Positions 1-9,463 of a stretch of DNA of 35,488 nt are shown here, in pieces. The notes beneath the pieces were generated by a model. It made no database searches. It was not told the origin of the DNA and was given only the letters and a program-made list of their open reading frames with translations. How positions within the stretch are numbered: the first letter of the stretch is position 1; each line of letters opens with the position of its first letter. The DNA is taken from the NCBI GenBank assembly GCA_903909555.1, contig CAIVWG010000117.1, forward strand, positions 1 through 35,488, read 5' to 3'. Both the position numbers and the translations under genes were made by a program. This DNA comes from an uncultured bacterium (GTDB taxonomy: Bacteria > Actinomycetota > Actinomycetes > S36-B12).

Positions 1-8
1 CCCGCCGG

Positions 9-2642
9 TCAGCCCTTGCGGCCGATGATGAGGTCCGCGACGAGCCCGGTCCACCCCGTCTGGTGCGAAGCCCCGAGCCCCGCGCCGTTGTCGCCGTGGA
101 AGTACTCGTAGAAGAGCGGGGAGTTCCAGCGCGGGTCCTCCTGGAATCTCGCGCTGCCCCCGAAGACCGGCCGGTGCCCCTGCGCGTCGGGGAGGAACAC
201 CGAGATGAGCCGACGGCGGAGCTCGTGCGCGACCTCATCGAGGGTCATCATGTTGCCGCTGCCGGTCGGGCACTCCACCGTGAACTCCGGGCCGAGGTAC
301 ATCGCGTAGCGCTCGAGGGCTTCGATGACGAGGTGGTTGATGGGGAACCACACCGGTCCCCGCCAATTGGAGTTGCCGCCGTAGATCGGGGTGGTGGACT
401 CCGCTGGCTCGTAGTCGATCGAGTTGTCCTGGCCCTCGATGTTGATGACGTAGGGGTTGCCGTCCAGCCGCTTGGTGAGCGAGCGCAGCCCATACGGCGA
501 GAGCATGGAGTCCTCGCTGAGCACCTCCATGAGGACCCGGCGCAGGCGGTCGGGGTCCACCACCGACAGGAGCACCATGCGGCCCTCGTCGGTCTGCCGC
601 GTCTGGAGGAAGCCCGTCTGCGGGGCGCCGTACTCATCGACCCCCCGGCGCCGCAGGAAGTTCGCGAAGCGCCGCTGGATCATCTCCGCGTCCTTCACCA
701 CGCCTGTCTGCTCGAGGTACGCCGCCGCGAGCACGGGGATGACGCCCACGAGCGACCGCACCTTGATGGACTCCCGGCTGCCATCGGGGCTCACCAGCTG
801 GTCGAAGAAGAAGCCCTCCTCGGCATCGAACATCCCCACGTCGGCCATGCCGTCAGTGATGTCGGCGAAGTGCTCGAGGAACTTCAGCGTCATGGGCGCG
901 TACGCCGGGTCCTGGCTCGCCAGGCGGATCGCCATGCGCAGCATCATGAGCGAGTAGAACGCCATCCACGATGTCCCGTCCGCCTGCTCGATGTAGTAGC
1001 CGTCCGGGAGGTTGGAGCGGTCGATGGGTCCGATGTTGTCCAGGCCGAGGAACCCTCCCTCGAAGACGTTGTTTCCCTCGCGATCCACGCGATTGACCCA
1101 CCACGTGAAGTTGATGAGCAGCTTCTGGAAGACGCGGGCCAGGAAGTCGAAATCGCGAGCCCCGTCGATCTCGAAGACGCGGATCGCGGCCCACGCGTGC
1201 ACCGGGGGATTGAGGTCGTCGAAGTTCCACTCGTACGCCGGGAGTGCGCCGTTCGGATGCATGTACCACTCGCGCAGCATGAGGAGGAGCTGGTACTTCG
1301 AGAACTCCGGGTCGATGTGCGAAAAGACAACCGTGTGGAAGGCGAGATCCCACGCCGCGAACCACGGGTACTCCCAGGAGTCCGGCATCGACAGCACGTC
1401 ATAGGCGTCGAGGTTGCGCCAGTGCGAGTTGCGGATGACCCGGTGGCCGGGAGGCGGCGGGGGGTAGCCGGGATCGCCATCCAGCCAGCGGCGCACGTCG
1501 TACCGGTAGAACTGCTTGCACCAGATCATCCCGGCGAAGGCGCGCCTCATGACGTCTGCGGCCTCGGGAGTCGTGCCCGCGGGGGTGAGCCCCTGGTAGA
1601 ACTCGTCGGCCTCGCGCTGGCGCGCCTCCATCACGGTGTCGAAGCGCTGTCCCGACCAGGTGATGTCGGGGAGGTCGCCGTCGCTGGGCGACCACAGCCG
1701 CAGCCTCAGCTCGACGGTCTCCCCGGGGTCCACGGTGAGGCGGTACCACCACGCGGCCTTCGTGCCGTGCTCGTCGGGGTTCACCGTGGGCGCTCCCGAC
1801 ACCACGTGGTCGTTGATGCCGTCCTTGGGGTAGGGGTGCTCGAGGGGCTGGCCGAAGATCCGCTCGGTGTTCGTCCGGTTGTTGCAGAAGAGGGCCGTCG
1901 GTTGCGTGCCGTCGGGCAGCGCGGCCGCATCGAGGTGGTAGATGCCGAGCCGGTAGTGGTCCGCGACGATCGTCCCCGCGTCGAGGGCCATCTGCGGCAC
2001 CGGATGCGACCGCCCCCAGCTCCACGTGTCGCGGAACCACATCGTCGGAAGGACGCTGATGGTGTCGGTCTCCGGACCCACGTTGGTGATCCGGATTCGG
2101 ATGAAGGTGTCGGTGGGATCGCTCTTGGCGTAGGCGACCTCCACCACCCAGTAGCGATCGTCGTCGAAGACTCCGGTATCGAGCAGCTCGAACTCCGGAT
2201 CCTGCCGGGTTCGCGCGGCGTTCCGCGCCACGAGCTCGTCGTAGGGGAATGCGGCCTGGGGGTAGTGGTAGCGGGCCTTGAGCCAGGCGTGCGAGGGCGT
2301 GGCGTCGTCGTACCACCAGTACTCCTTCACGTCCTCTCCGTGGTTGCCCTGCCAGCCGTCAAGACCGAAGAAGCGCTCCTTGAGGTGCCCGTCGCGGCCG
2401 TTCCACAGGGCGAGGGAGAAGCACAGGTCCTGGTTGATGTCGCACAGGCCGAGCAGTCCGTCCTGGTTCCAGCGGTACTCCCGGGAGCGGGACTGGTCGT
2501 AGGGGAGGTAGCGCCAGGCGTCGCCATCGTCGGAGTAGTCCTCGCGCACCGTGCCCCAGGCACGCTCGGCGAGATAGGGCCCCCACTGGTACCAGGGGCC
2601 GGCCTCATCCGGCCCGAAGCGAAGGCTGCCGGCCTGGGCCAT
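9..2642 (-). CDS. MGH1/GH63-like glycosidase (glucosidase/mannosylglycerate hydrolase-like)
   Basis: Long coherent protein from MAQAGSLRFGPDEAGPWYQWGPYLAERAWGTVREDYS to the stop at 9-11. Contains WEYPWFAAWDLAFH and NSNWRGPVWFPINHLVIEAL, typical of GH63/MGH1-like (alpha/alpha)6 glycosidases. The ORF-track start at 3521 is too far upstream because it runs antisense through the L,D-transpeptidase. Confidence 0.85.
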   Translation of the reverse strand: MAQAGSLRFGPDEAGPWYQWGPYLAERAWGTVREDYSDDGDAWRYLPYDQSRSREYRWNQDGLLGLCDINQDLCFSLALWNGRDGHLKERFFGLDGWQGNHGEDVKEYWWYDDATPSHAWLKARYHYPQAAFPYDELVARNAARTRQDPEFELLDTGVFDDDRYWVVEVAYAKSDPTDTFIRIRITNVGPETDTISVLPTMWFRDTWSWGRSHPVPQMALDAGTIVADHYRLGIYHLDAAALPDGTQPTALFCNNRTNTERIFGQPLEHPYPKDGINDHVVSGAPTVNPDEHGTKAAWWYRLTVDPGETVELRLRLWSPSDGDLPDITWSGQRFDTVMEARQREADEFYQGLTPAGTTPEAADVMRRAFAGMIWCKQFYRYDVRRWLDGDPGYPPPPPGHRVIRNSHWRNLDAYDVLSMPDSWEYPWFAAWDLAFHTVVFSHIDPEFSKYQLLLMLREWYMHPNGALPAYEWNFDDLNPPVHAWAAIRVFEIDGARDFDFLARVFQKLLINFTWWVNRVDREGNNVFEGGFLGLDNIGPIDRSNLPDGYYIEQADGTSWMAFYSLMMLRMAIRLASQDPAYAPMTLKFLEHFADITDGMADVGMFDAEEGFFFDQLVSPDGSRESIKVRSLVGVIPVLAAAYLEQTGVVKDAEMIQRRFANFLRRRGVDEYGAPQTGFLQTRQTDEGRMVLLSVVDPDRLRRVLMEVLSEDSMLSPYGLRSLTKRLDGNPYVINIEGQDNSIDYEPAESTTPIYGGNSNWRGPVWFPINHLVIEALERYAMYLGPEFTVECPTGSGNMMTLDEVAHELRRRLISVFLPDAQGHRPVFGGSARFQEDPRWNSPLFYEYFHGDNGAGLGASHQTGWTGLVADLIIGRKG

Positions 2643-2783
2643 GCGCTCGCTCTCGCTCTGAGGAGCGCTGGGATCGGGGACAGGACGCGGGCTCACGGAC
2701 CTGATCCTGCCCGAGGCGCGGCGCCGCCCCGACATGGGGACCTCTGTCGCGATACCGTCTCCTGGAGAGGGGAGAAAACCACC

Positions 2784-3536
2784 ATGCGCACTGGGCTCGT
2801 GATCCGCGCCACCACCGTCCTGGCCGCCCTGGCCGTCTCCGTTGCCGCCTTCGCGGCACCCGCCTCGGCCGCGGGCAACCCCAACCGACCCGAGAAGCCG
2901 GCGAACCAGGACACCCTCAAGCTCCCCATGGACCTCAAGGACCGAGGGGAGTACGTCCGCAAGGTCCAGCACCGCCTGGCCTGGCTGGGCTACGACATCG
3001 ACTGGCGCGAGCAGCTGGAGGGCCTGTACGGCGACTCCACGAAGGAAGCGGTCCGGCTCCTGCAGAACAAGTTCTACCTGCCCGAGACCGGGGTCGTGAA
3101 CAAGGACACGTGGAAGCTCCTCGACAAGGTCGGCAGCAACGTCGGCGAACTCCCCAAGACGTGCCTGTCCGAGGCCAAGACGCTGTGCATCGACAAGACC
3201 TCCAAGCTGTTGAGGTACGTCCACGACAAGAAGGTCGTCCTCACCCTCGACGTGCGCTTCGGGGTGCCCGGCTTGGAGACGCCCAATGGCACCTTCCGTG
3301 TCTGGTACAAGTGGCGTGACGCCACCTCCGGGCTGTCCAACCCTCGCGCCCCCATGCCGTACGCGCTCTTCTTCGCCGGTGACATCGCCGTGCACTACTC
3401 CCCGCCCTTCGCCGCCAACGGCTACTACCCCGGCGGCGGCTCGCACGGATGCGTGAACGTGCGCGACAAGGAGGGCATGGCCTGGCTCTTCGACCAGTTC
3501 CCCCAGGACGGTCTCGTGCACGTCTACAACGGCTGA
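2784..3536 (+). CDS. Secreted L,D-transpeptidase (YkuD) with N-terminal peptidoglycan-binding domain
   Basis: Signal peptide MRTGLVIRATTVLAALAVSVAAFAAPASA; PG_binding_1-like GEYVRKVQHRLAWLGYDIDW...LLQNKFYLPETGVV; YkuD catalytic motif GGGSHGCVNVRD. GGAGAGGGGAG lies upstream of the ATG. Confidence 0.9.
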   Translation: MRTGLVIRATTVLAALAVSVAAFAAPASAAGNPNRPEKPANQDTLKLPMDLKDRGEYVRKVQHRLAWLGYDIDWREQLEGLYGDSTKEAVRLLQNKFYLPETGVVNKDTWKLLDKVGSNVGELPKTCLSEAKTLCIDKTSKLLRYVHDKKVVLTLDVRFGVPGLETPNGTFRVWYKWRDATSGLSNPRAPMPYALFFAGDIAVHYSPPFAANGYYPGGGSHGCVNVRDKEGMAWLFDQFPQDGLVHVYNG

Positions 3537-3546
3537 TCCCCGCGCC

Positions 3547-4638
3547 GTGGCCGTGCCGTCGGATCCTGCCCGCGTCGTCCTCGTGGGCTACGGCCTCGCC
3601 GGGCGTGTCTTCCACTCGCGGCTCATCGCCGCGGAGCCCGGCCTCGAGGTGGCGGCGGTCGTCACCTCCGATCCCGAGCGGGCCGCCCAGGCCCGATCGG
3701 ACATCCCCGGCGTGCTCATCCTGGCGACCCCCGAGGACGCCTGGTCCCGGGCGGCGGACTTCGATCTCGCGGTGATCGCGACGGCGAACTCCGCCCACGT
3801 CCCCCAGGCCTCCGCGGCCCTCGACGCGGGCCTGCACGTGGTCGTCGACAAGCCGCTCGCGGGCACGGCCGCGCAGGCCCAGGACCTCCTCGATGCGGCC
3901 GCGGACGCCGGACGCCAGCTGCACGTGTTCCAGAACCGACGCTGGGACTCCGAGGTCCTCACCGCGCGGGCCGCCATCGACGACGGCCTGCTCGGCCGGG
4001 TGCACCGATGGGAGTCCCGCTTCGAGCGCTGGCGGCCCACTCCGAAGGGCGGCTGGCGCGAGGACGGTCCGCCCGAGGACCTGCCCGGCCTGCTGTACGA
4101 CCTCGGATCCCACCTCGTCGACCAGGCGATCCACGTCCTCGGACCCGTCGTCCGCGTCTATGCCTCGGTACGCGCGGTCCGCGACGGGCAGGCCGCCGAT
4201 GATGACACGCAGCTCATCCTCACCCACGCCTCCGGTGCCGTGAGCATCCTGAGCGTGAGCTCGATCGCGGCGCTGCGCGAGCCGCGACTGAGAGTGCTGG
4301 GCACGGCGGGCGGCATCGACGTGTGCGGACTCGACACCCAGGAGGACGCCCTGCGCTCCGGGGCGGATCCTCGCGGGGCCGCGTGGGGCGTGGAACCGCC
4401 GGAGGCCACGGTGACCCTCGTGACGGCGGCGGATCCGCAGCCTCGGGAGATCCCCCGTGCGCGCGGCGCGTGGCCGGAGTACTACCGCGGGGTGGCCCGC
4501 TCCCTCGCCGAGGGCGCCCCTCCGCCCGTGGACCCTGCCGACGCGGTGGCGAACCTCAGGGTGATCGAGGCGGCCGCCCTCTCAGCGCGCGAGGGGGTCG
4601 CCGTGACACTCGATCCCCCCGCCGCCCACGTGGGCTAG
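3547..4638 (+). CDS. Gfo/Idh/MocA family NAD(P)-dependent oxidoreductase
   Basis: N-terminal Rossmann motif VVLVGYGLAGRVFHSRLI; DKPLAGTAAQAQDLLDAA (EKP-like motif); GGWREDGPPEDLPGLLYDLGSHLVDQ. GTG start. Confidence 0.9.
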   Translation: MAVPSDPARVVLVGYGLAGRVFHSRLIAAEPGLEVAAVVTSDPERAAQARSDIPGVLILATPEDAWSRAADFDLAVIATANSAHVPQASAALDAGLHVVVDKPLAGTAAQAQDLLDAAADAGRQLHVFQNRRWDSEVLTARAAIDDGLLGRVHRWESRFERWRPTPKGGWREDGPPEDLPGLLYDLGSHLVDQAIHVLGPVVRVYASVRAVRDGQAADDDTQLILTHASGAVSILSVSSIAALREPRLRVLGTAGGIDVCGLDTQEDALRSGADPRGAAWGVEPPEATVTLVTAADPQPREIPRARGAWPEYYRGVARSLAEGAPPPVDPADAVANLRVIEAAALSAREGVAVTLDPPAAHVG

Positions 4639-4706
4639 CGCCGCATCGCCCGCCCCCGAGGTCGACGGGGCGCCGTGGGTCGGTCCGGGTCGCTCCTCCC
4701 AAGACG

Positions 4707-5909
4707 TCAGCTCGCGCGCTCGCACGCCGCGAGGATCCCTACCGGGTCCTCCAGCAGCGACGCGAAGGCGAGTTCACCCGCGCCGATCAAGGTCGCGTCA
4801 CCGCCGAGGTCGGTGACCGTCACGCGCACCTGCTCGCGCGCCGCCGTGAGCGCACGACCCACCTCCCGGTCGACGCGGGGACCCGCCACGGCGTAGACGT
4901 GGTGGAGGTGACCCCCGAGCACCACGACCTGCGGGTTGACGATGTTGACGAGATTCGCCAGTCCGACTCCCAGCCAGCCCGCGACGCGCTCGATGGCGGC
5001 CATCGCCTGCCGGTTGCCGCTCTCGGCCTCCTGCAGGAGGACGCCCACCTCGGTGTCCTCGTCGACGCCGGCATTGCGCATGAGGGCGAGGCGGCCGATC
5101 TCGGTCTCCCAGCACCCTCGCGCACCGCAGCGGCAGATGATGCCGCGCGGGTTGACCCGCATGTGCCCGAACTCGCCGCCGTACCCGCCGGCTCCGGTGA
5201 GGGGCCGGCCATCGACGAGCATCCCACCGCCGATGCCGATATCCCCGGTGAGGAACACCAGCGTGTCAGCCCCGCGACCTGAGCCCCTCAGGTGCTCCGC
5301 GCGCGCGCCGAGGTCCGCGTCGTTGCGCACCTGCAGGGGCGGCGACCAGCCCGAGCGCTGCGACAGGGCCTCGGAGAGGTCGTTGCCCAGCGGAACGTCG
5401 ACCCAGCCCAGGTTGGGCGCGAAGCGCACGAGTCCGTCCTCGGTGCGCACGACTCCCGGGACACCCACGCCGGTGCCCACCCACGCCGCGCCGGCAGGCG
5501 CGCGCGCGAGGACGCGCTGGGTGAGTTCGGCGACGTGACGCACGAGCGTCGTGAAGGAGGGCTGGTGGTGTCGGCGCTCATGCCGCGCCAGGAGTTCCCC
5601 GCCGAGACCGTAGAGCGAAGCGACGCTGCGCTCGACGCGGATGTCCAGAGCCACGACGACGGCAGCCCCCGCCACCGGCTCGACGACCAGGGACGGGCGC
5701 CCGACGCCCTGGCCCACGCCCGCCGACTCCCGGGCCAGCCCGAGCGCGACGAGTTCCGACACCAGGTCGCCGACGGTGCTGCGGTTCAGCCCGGTCGAGG
5801 CCACGATCTGCGATCGCGATCGGGGCCCATGGCGATGCAGCATCGTGAGCACGAGCGCGAGATTCGAGCGGCGCACCTCGTCCTGGGTCGCGCCTGCGAG
5901 CGACGTCAC
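4707..5909 (-). CDS. ROK family transcriptional regulator (probable xylose-locus regulator)
   Basis: N-terminal wHTH RSRSQIVASTGLNRSTVGDLVSELVALGL; ROK domain GDIGIGGGMLVDGRPLTGAGGYGGEFGHMRVNPRGIICRCGARGCWET (CXCGXXGCXE metal motif). GTG start; adjacent to the xylose transport genes. Confidence 0.92.
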   Translation of the reverse strand: MTSLAGATQDEVRRSNLALVLTMLHRHGPRSRSQIVASTGLNRSTVGDLVSELVALGLARESAGVGQGVGRPSLVVEPVAGAAVVVALDIRVERSVASLYGLGGELLARHERRHHQPSFTTLVRHVAELTQRVLARAPAGAAWVGTGVGVPGVVRTEDGLVRFAPNLGWVDVPLGNDLSEALSQRSGWSPPLQVRNDADLGARAEHLRGSGRGADTLVFLTGDIGIGGGMLVDGRPLTGAGGYGGEFGHMRVNPRGIICRCGARGCWETEIGRLALMRNAGVDEDTEVGVLLQEAESGNRQAMAAIERVAGWLGVGLANLVNIVNPQVVVLGGHLHHVYAVAGPRVDREVGRALTAAREQVRVTVTDLGGDATLIGAGELAFASLLEDPVGILAACERAS

Positions 5910-5928
5910 GGCTTCCTTGATCCCCCGC

Positions 5929-7191
5929 TCAGGCTCCGGTAGCGGACGCGCGGCGTCGGGAGATCGCGTCGACGCTCGCGGCCACGAGGAGCACGAGGCC
6001 GGTGACGACGAACTGGATGCCGGACTGCTGCGTGATCAGCGGCAGGCCGTTGGCGATGACTGCGATGACCAGGCCGCCGATCACGGCATCGCGGATCTTG
6101 CCCCGCCCGCCGAACAGGCTCGTCCCGCCGATGACGGCAGCCCCGACGGCGAAGAGCAGCGTCTGTGCCCCGCCGGTCGTGGGCGAGACCGAGTTGTCGC
6201 GCGAGGCCAGGAGAACGCCCGCCACCGCCGCGAGGGTCGAGCAGAAGATGAAGCACGTGATCATCAAGCCCTTGACGTTGATGCCGGCACGCCGAGCCGC
6301 CTCACGGTTGCCGCCCACGGCGTACACGTGACGGCCGAAGCCCGTGCGCTGCAGGATGAACGTGAGCCCGACGAGAAGCACCAGGATGACGGGGACCACC
6401 CACGGCACACCCTGGATGGTGATCTTCGCGTTGGGCAACTGGCGCTCCTGGTTGAGCAGGTACGTCGCCACCCCGATGAGCACGGCGAGGGCCACGACCT
6501 TCGCCGCCCAGACCGACATCGCCTCGGCGGGCAGGCCCGCCTTGCGCCGGCGCTGGATCGCCAGGAACGTACTGAGCGCGAAGCCAGCGACGATCACCAG
6601 GGCGAGAACCCAGCCGAGCCAGACCGGCATGTTGCCGTTCATGATGACGAGGATCGCGTCGTCGCGGATCGGGATCGTGCCGCCCTCTCCGATTATGAGG
6701 AGCATGAGGCCCTGCAGGGCGAGGAACATCGCCAGGGTGACGACGAAGCTGGGGATGCCGAGGCGCGCGACCAGCAGGCCGATGACGAAGCCGATGACGA
6801 CACCGGTGAGGAGGGCTGCGGCCAAGGCCAGCGGCCAGGACCAGCCCCAGTTGGTGAGCGTGACCGCGAGGACCGCCGCGGCGGTCCCGGCCGCGTAGCC
6901 GGCGGAGAGGTCGATCTCGCCGAGGAGGAGCACGAAGATGAGCCCCATCGCGAGGACGATGATCGCGGCACTCTGGTTGATGAGGTTGGCGAAGTTGAAG
7001 ATGCTGAGGAACGTCGACCCCTCGAGCGCGCTAAAGAGGATCACCAGGGCGATGAGGCCGAGGACCGCCGGCAAGGAGCCGATGTCGCCGCCGCGCACCC
7101 GTGCGAGATAGTCGCGGAAGGCCTGTCCGATACCGGCCGTGTCACCCGCGGCTGGGACGTCGACGTCGGTGGGCTGCTGGACCGTGCTCAT
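5929..7191 (-). CDS. xylH: Sugar ABC transporter permease (XylH/RbsC family)
   Basis: About 420 aa, hydrophobic; AGYAAGTAAAVLAVTLTNWGW, GFGRHVYAVGGNREAARRAGI and GAAVIGGTSLFGGRG motifs of BPD_transp_2 sugar permeases. Start overlaps the stop of the ATPase gene by 4 bp. Confidence 0.88.
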   Translation of the reverse strand: MSTVQQPTDVDVPAAGDTAGIGQAFRDYLARVRGGDIGSLPAVLGLIALVILFSALEGSTFLSIFNFANLINQSAAIIVLAMGLIFVLLLGEIDLSAGYAAGTAAAVLAVTLTNWGWSWPLALAAALLTGVVIGFVIGLLVARLGIPSFVVTLAMFLALQGLMLLIIGEGGTIPIRDDAILVIMNGNMPVWLGWVLALVIVAGFALSTFLAIQRRRKAGLPAEAMSVWAAKVVALAVLIGVATYLLNQERQLPNAKITIQGVPWVVPVILVLLVGLTFILQRTGFGRHVYAVGGNREAARRAGINVKGLMITCFIFCSTLAAVAGVLLASRDNSVSPTTGGAQTLLFAVGAAVIGGTSLFGGRGKIRDAVIGGLVIAVIANGLPLITQQSGIQFVVTGLVLLVAASVDAISRRRASATGA

Positions 7192-7976
7192 ACCGCACCT
7201 CCCGCGGCCGCAACCTCGGGTTGGAGCCCGAGGTCGCCCGAGCGCCCGGTGGTGATGAGTTCCACCACCTGCCGGTTGTCCACCTCGGAGGCTTCGACCT
7301 GCGCGGCCATGCGGCCGAGGTAGAGGCAGGCGATGTCGTCGGCGACCGCGGCCACGTCGTTCATGTTGTGCGAGATGAGGATGACGCCCAGGCCGTTGTC
7401 GGCCAGGCGCCGCACGAGGGCGAGGACCTGCTCGGTCTGGGCGACGCCCAGGGCGGCAGTGGGCTCATCGAGGATCACGAGTTTGCTATTCCACAGGACC
7501 GCGCGGGCGATCGCGACCGTCTGGCGCTGGCCGCCGGAGAGGCTCGACACCTGCTGTCGGAGGCTCTTGAGGGTGCGCACCGACAGGCCCTTGAGGGTCT
7601 CAGCAGCCTTCTTCTCCATGGACGTCTCGTCCAGCGTCACGCCGGACTTCACCTCACGGCCCAGGAACATGTTGTGGACCACGTCGAGGTTGTCGCACAG
7701 CGCCAGGTCCTGGTAGACGACCTCGATACCGAGGGCATTCGCCTGCTTGGGGCCGCCGATCGACACCGGTGAGCCCTCGAAGAGCACCTGACCGCTGTCG
7801 AAGGGGTAGATACCGGCTACGCCCTTGATGAGGGTGCTCTTGCCGGCTCCGTTATCGCCCACGAGGGCGGTGACGCGCCCCGCGCGGACATCGAGGTCGA
7901 CGTCGCGCAGGACGTGGACGGGACCGAAGCTCTTGTTGATCCCCTTCAAGGACAGCAGGGGCGTGTCAGTCGTCAT
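7188..7976 (-). CDS. xylG: Sugar ABC transporter ATP-binding protein, single ABC domain
   Basis: Walker A GDNGAGKSTLIK, signature SSLSGGQRQTVAIARAV, Walker B LVILDEPTAALG, H-loop ISHNM; 262 aa, so one domain only. Confidence 0.9.
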   Translation of the reverse strand: MTTDTPLLSLKGINKSFGPVHVLRDVDLDVRAGRVTALVGDNGAGKSTLIKGVAGIYPFDSGQVLFEGSPVSIGGPKQANALGIEVVYQDLALCDNLDVVHNMFLGREVKSGVTLDETSMEKKAAETLKGLSVRTLKSLRQQVSSLSGGQRQTVAIARAVLWNSKLVILDEPTAALGVAQTEQVLALVRRLADNGLGVILISHNMNDVAAVADDIACLYLGRMAAQVEASEVDNRQVVELITTGRSGDLGLQPEVAAAGGAV

Positions 7977-8037
7977 GGCAACCGGGCTCCTCGCGGAAGG
8001 TCCAGTGATCGATGGTGAGCAGTGTGCCAGGAAGAGC

Positions 8038-8071
8038 CCGGGGGCGGGCCGCTTTTGCGGCCCGCCCCCGG
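8038..8071. terminator. Perfect 15-bp GC hairpin with TTTT loop in the xylF-xylG intergenic region
   Basis: CCGGGGGCGGGCCGC-TTTT-GCGGCCCGCCCCCGG read directly from the sequence. Located between the stop of the binding-protein gene (8100) and the start of the ATPase gene (7976). No strong U-tract, so it may be an mRNA-stabilising/attenuating stem rather than a full terminator. Confidence 0.7.
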
Positions 8072-8099
8072 CTTGTCATGCGAGTCCGTCAGGGACGGG

Positions 8100-9290
8100 T
8101 CACGGCGTGATGCCGTACTCCTCGCACTTCTTCTTCAGTTCATCGGTGGTGCACACGCGGTCGTACGTGGTGAAGCCGTCAGCGATGACGTCCTTCACGT
8201 TCTCCGGGAAGATGGCCACCGGCTCGAGGAGAACGGCCTTGACCGTCCCGCCCGTCTCGGTGTCCGTCACGGAGCCCGCCGCGAGCGCCTCGGCCGCAGC
8301 GGTGTCGCCGTTCGCCAGGGCGATGGCCAGGGCGGCCGCGGCGTCAGCCTCGGCCTTGATGGCCTTGTAGACGGTCATGCACTGGGTGCCCAGCAGCACG
8401 CGCTGCAGGCCCTCATCCGTCGCGTCCTGGCCGGTGACGGGGATCTGGCCGGCCACGCCGTTGCGCTCGAGGACCGCGATGGCCGCGCCACCGAGTCCGT
8501 CATTGGCCGACGCGACGCCGATGATGTCGCCGCCGGTCTCGGTGTAGATCTGCTCGAAGATGGTGCCGGCCTTGGTGTTATCCCAGTCCGGGACGGCCTG
8601 GTCGGCGGCCACGGTGTAGCCGGCGTCCGTGACGACCTTCTCGTAGCCCTCCTTGAAGAGGGTGGCGTTGTTGTCGGTCGGCGAGCCGTTGAGCAGGACG
8701 ACCGGGCCCTTGTCCTGGCCGGAATCCTGCAGGCACTTCACGAGGCCCTCGCCGATCTTGGTGCCCACGGCGACATTGTCGAAGGACACGTAGTAGTTGG
8801 CGTTGCCGCCGAGGGTGAGGCGGTCGTAGTCGACCGTCGGGATGCCCTGGTCGCTGGCCTTCTTGATGACCGCGGCCGCGGAGGGGCTGTCGAGGTTGAC
8901 GAGGAGGAGCGCGCTCACGCCCTCGCTGATCATCTGATCGGCGATCGTGGCGAACTTCGCCTTGTCGCCGTTGGCGTTCTGGATGTCGTACTCCACGCCG
9001 GCAGCCTGGAAGGCCTGCTCGAGGAAGGGACGATCCGCGGTCTCCCAGCGAGCCGAGGAGGCTGCGTCGGGGAGGATGACGCCGATCTTGGGAACGGCGG
9101 CGGGCTCGGTCTCCGCCGGCGCGCTCGTCTCGGCAGGAGCGCTGCTCTCAGCAGGCGCGCTGCTCTCAGCAGGAGCGCTGCTCTCGGCAGGAGCGCTCGA
9201 GGAGCTGCTGCCGGTGCTGCCGCCACAGGCGGCAAGGAGGAGCCCGGCGGCGGCAAGGCCGGCGAAAGCTCCGAAGGTGCGCTTGGACAT
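8100..9290 (-). CDS. xylF: Sugar ABC transporter substrate-binding lipoprotein (xylose-type)
   Basis: Lipobox LLAACGGS; Ser/Ala/Pro/Glu tandem-repeat linker; periplasmic-binding-protein fold PKIGVILPDAASSARWETADRPFLEQAFQAAGVEYDIQNANGD. Confidence 0.9.
   Translation of the reverse strand: MSKRTFGAFAGLAAAGLLLAACGGSTGSSSSSAPAESSAPAESSAPAESSAPAETSAPAETEPAAVPKIGVILPDAASSARWETADRPFLEQAFQAAGVEYDIQNANGDKAKFATIADQMISEGVSALLLVNLDSPSAAAVIKKASDQGIPTVDYDRLTLGGNANYYVSFDNVAVGTKIGEGLVKCLQDSGQDKGPVVLLNGSPTDNNATLFKEGYEKVVTDAGYTVAADQAVPDWDNTKAGTIFEQIYTETGGDIIGVASANDGLGGAAIAVLERNGVAGQIPVTGQDATDEGLQRVLLGTQCMTVYKAIKAEADAAAALAIALANGDTAAAEALAAGSVTDTETGGTVKAVLLEPVAIFPENVKDVIADGFTTYDRVCTTDELKKKCEEYGITP
9115..9199 (-). 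repeat. About five degenerate 18-bp tandem units encoding the (APAESS)n linker of the binding protein
   Basis: Units such as gcaggagcgctgctctca repeated; translates to SSAPAESSAPAESSAPAESSAPAETSAPAETEPAA. Confidence 0.85.
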
Positions 9291-9463
9291 CTGGGTCCTT
9301 TCTCAGCAGGGCATCCCTGCGTGTCGTGGTCGGTGCGTGATGAGGCGCACCGTTCTTCCCTGTCGTGCTGCTGTGCCTACTTGTCGTGCTTGCTCTCAGA
9401 GGTGTTCGTCGTGCGGTGCTGCCGTGCGTTGGTGCGGTGCTGCTGCGGTGTCGCGCGTCCTGG

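Noticed and set aside
2643-2783. Possible ydaO/c-di-AMP-type riboswitch upstream of the L,D-transpeptidase
   Set aside because: The 141-bp leader shows none of the conserved ydaO sequence blocks I would recognise; no support.
63-3536. 1157-aa + strand ORF and 1170-aa - strand ORF spanning the same 3.5 kb
   Set aside because: Each is a real gene (L,D-transpeptidase on +, glycosidase on -) extended in frame through the antisense of its neighbour. The extensions are Arg/Val/His-rich low-information translations typical of high-GC antisense frames.
5641-7323. 560-aa + strand ORF rich in D/E/R/H antisense to the ROK/permease genes
   Set aside because: Composition is characteristic of antisense GC-rich sequence; the - strand permease and regulator have clear family motifs.
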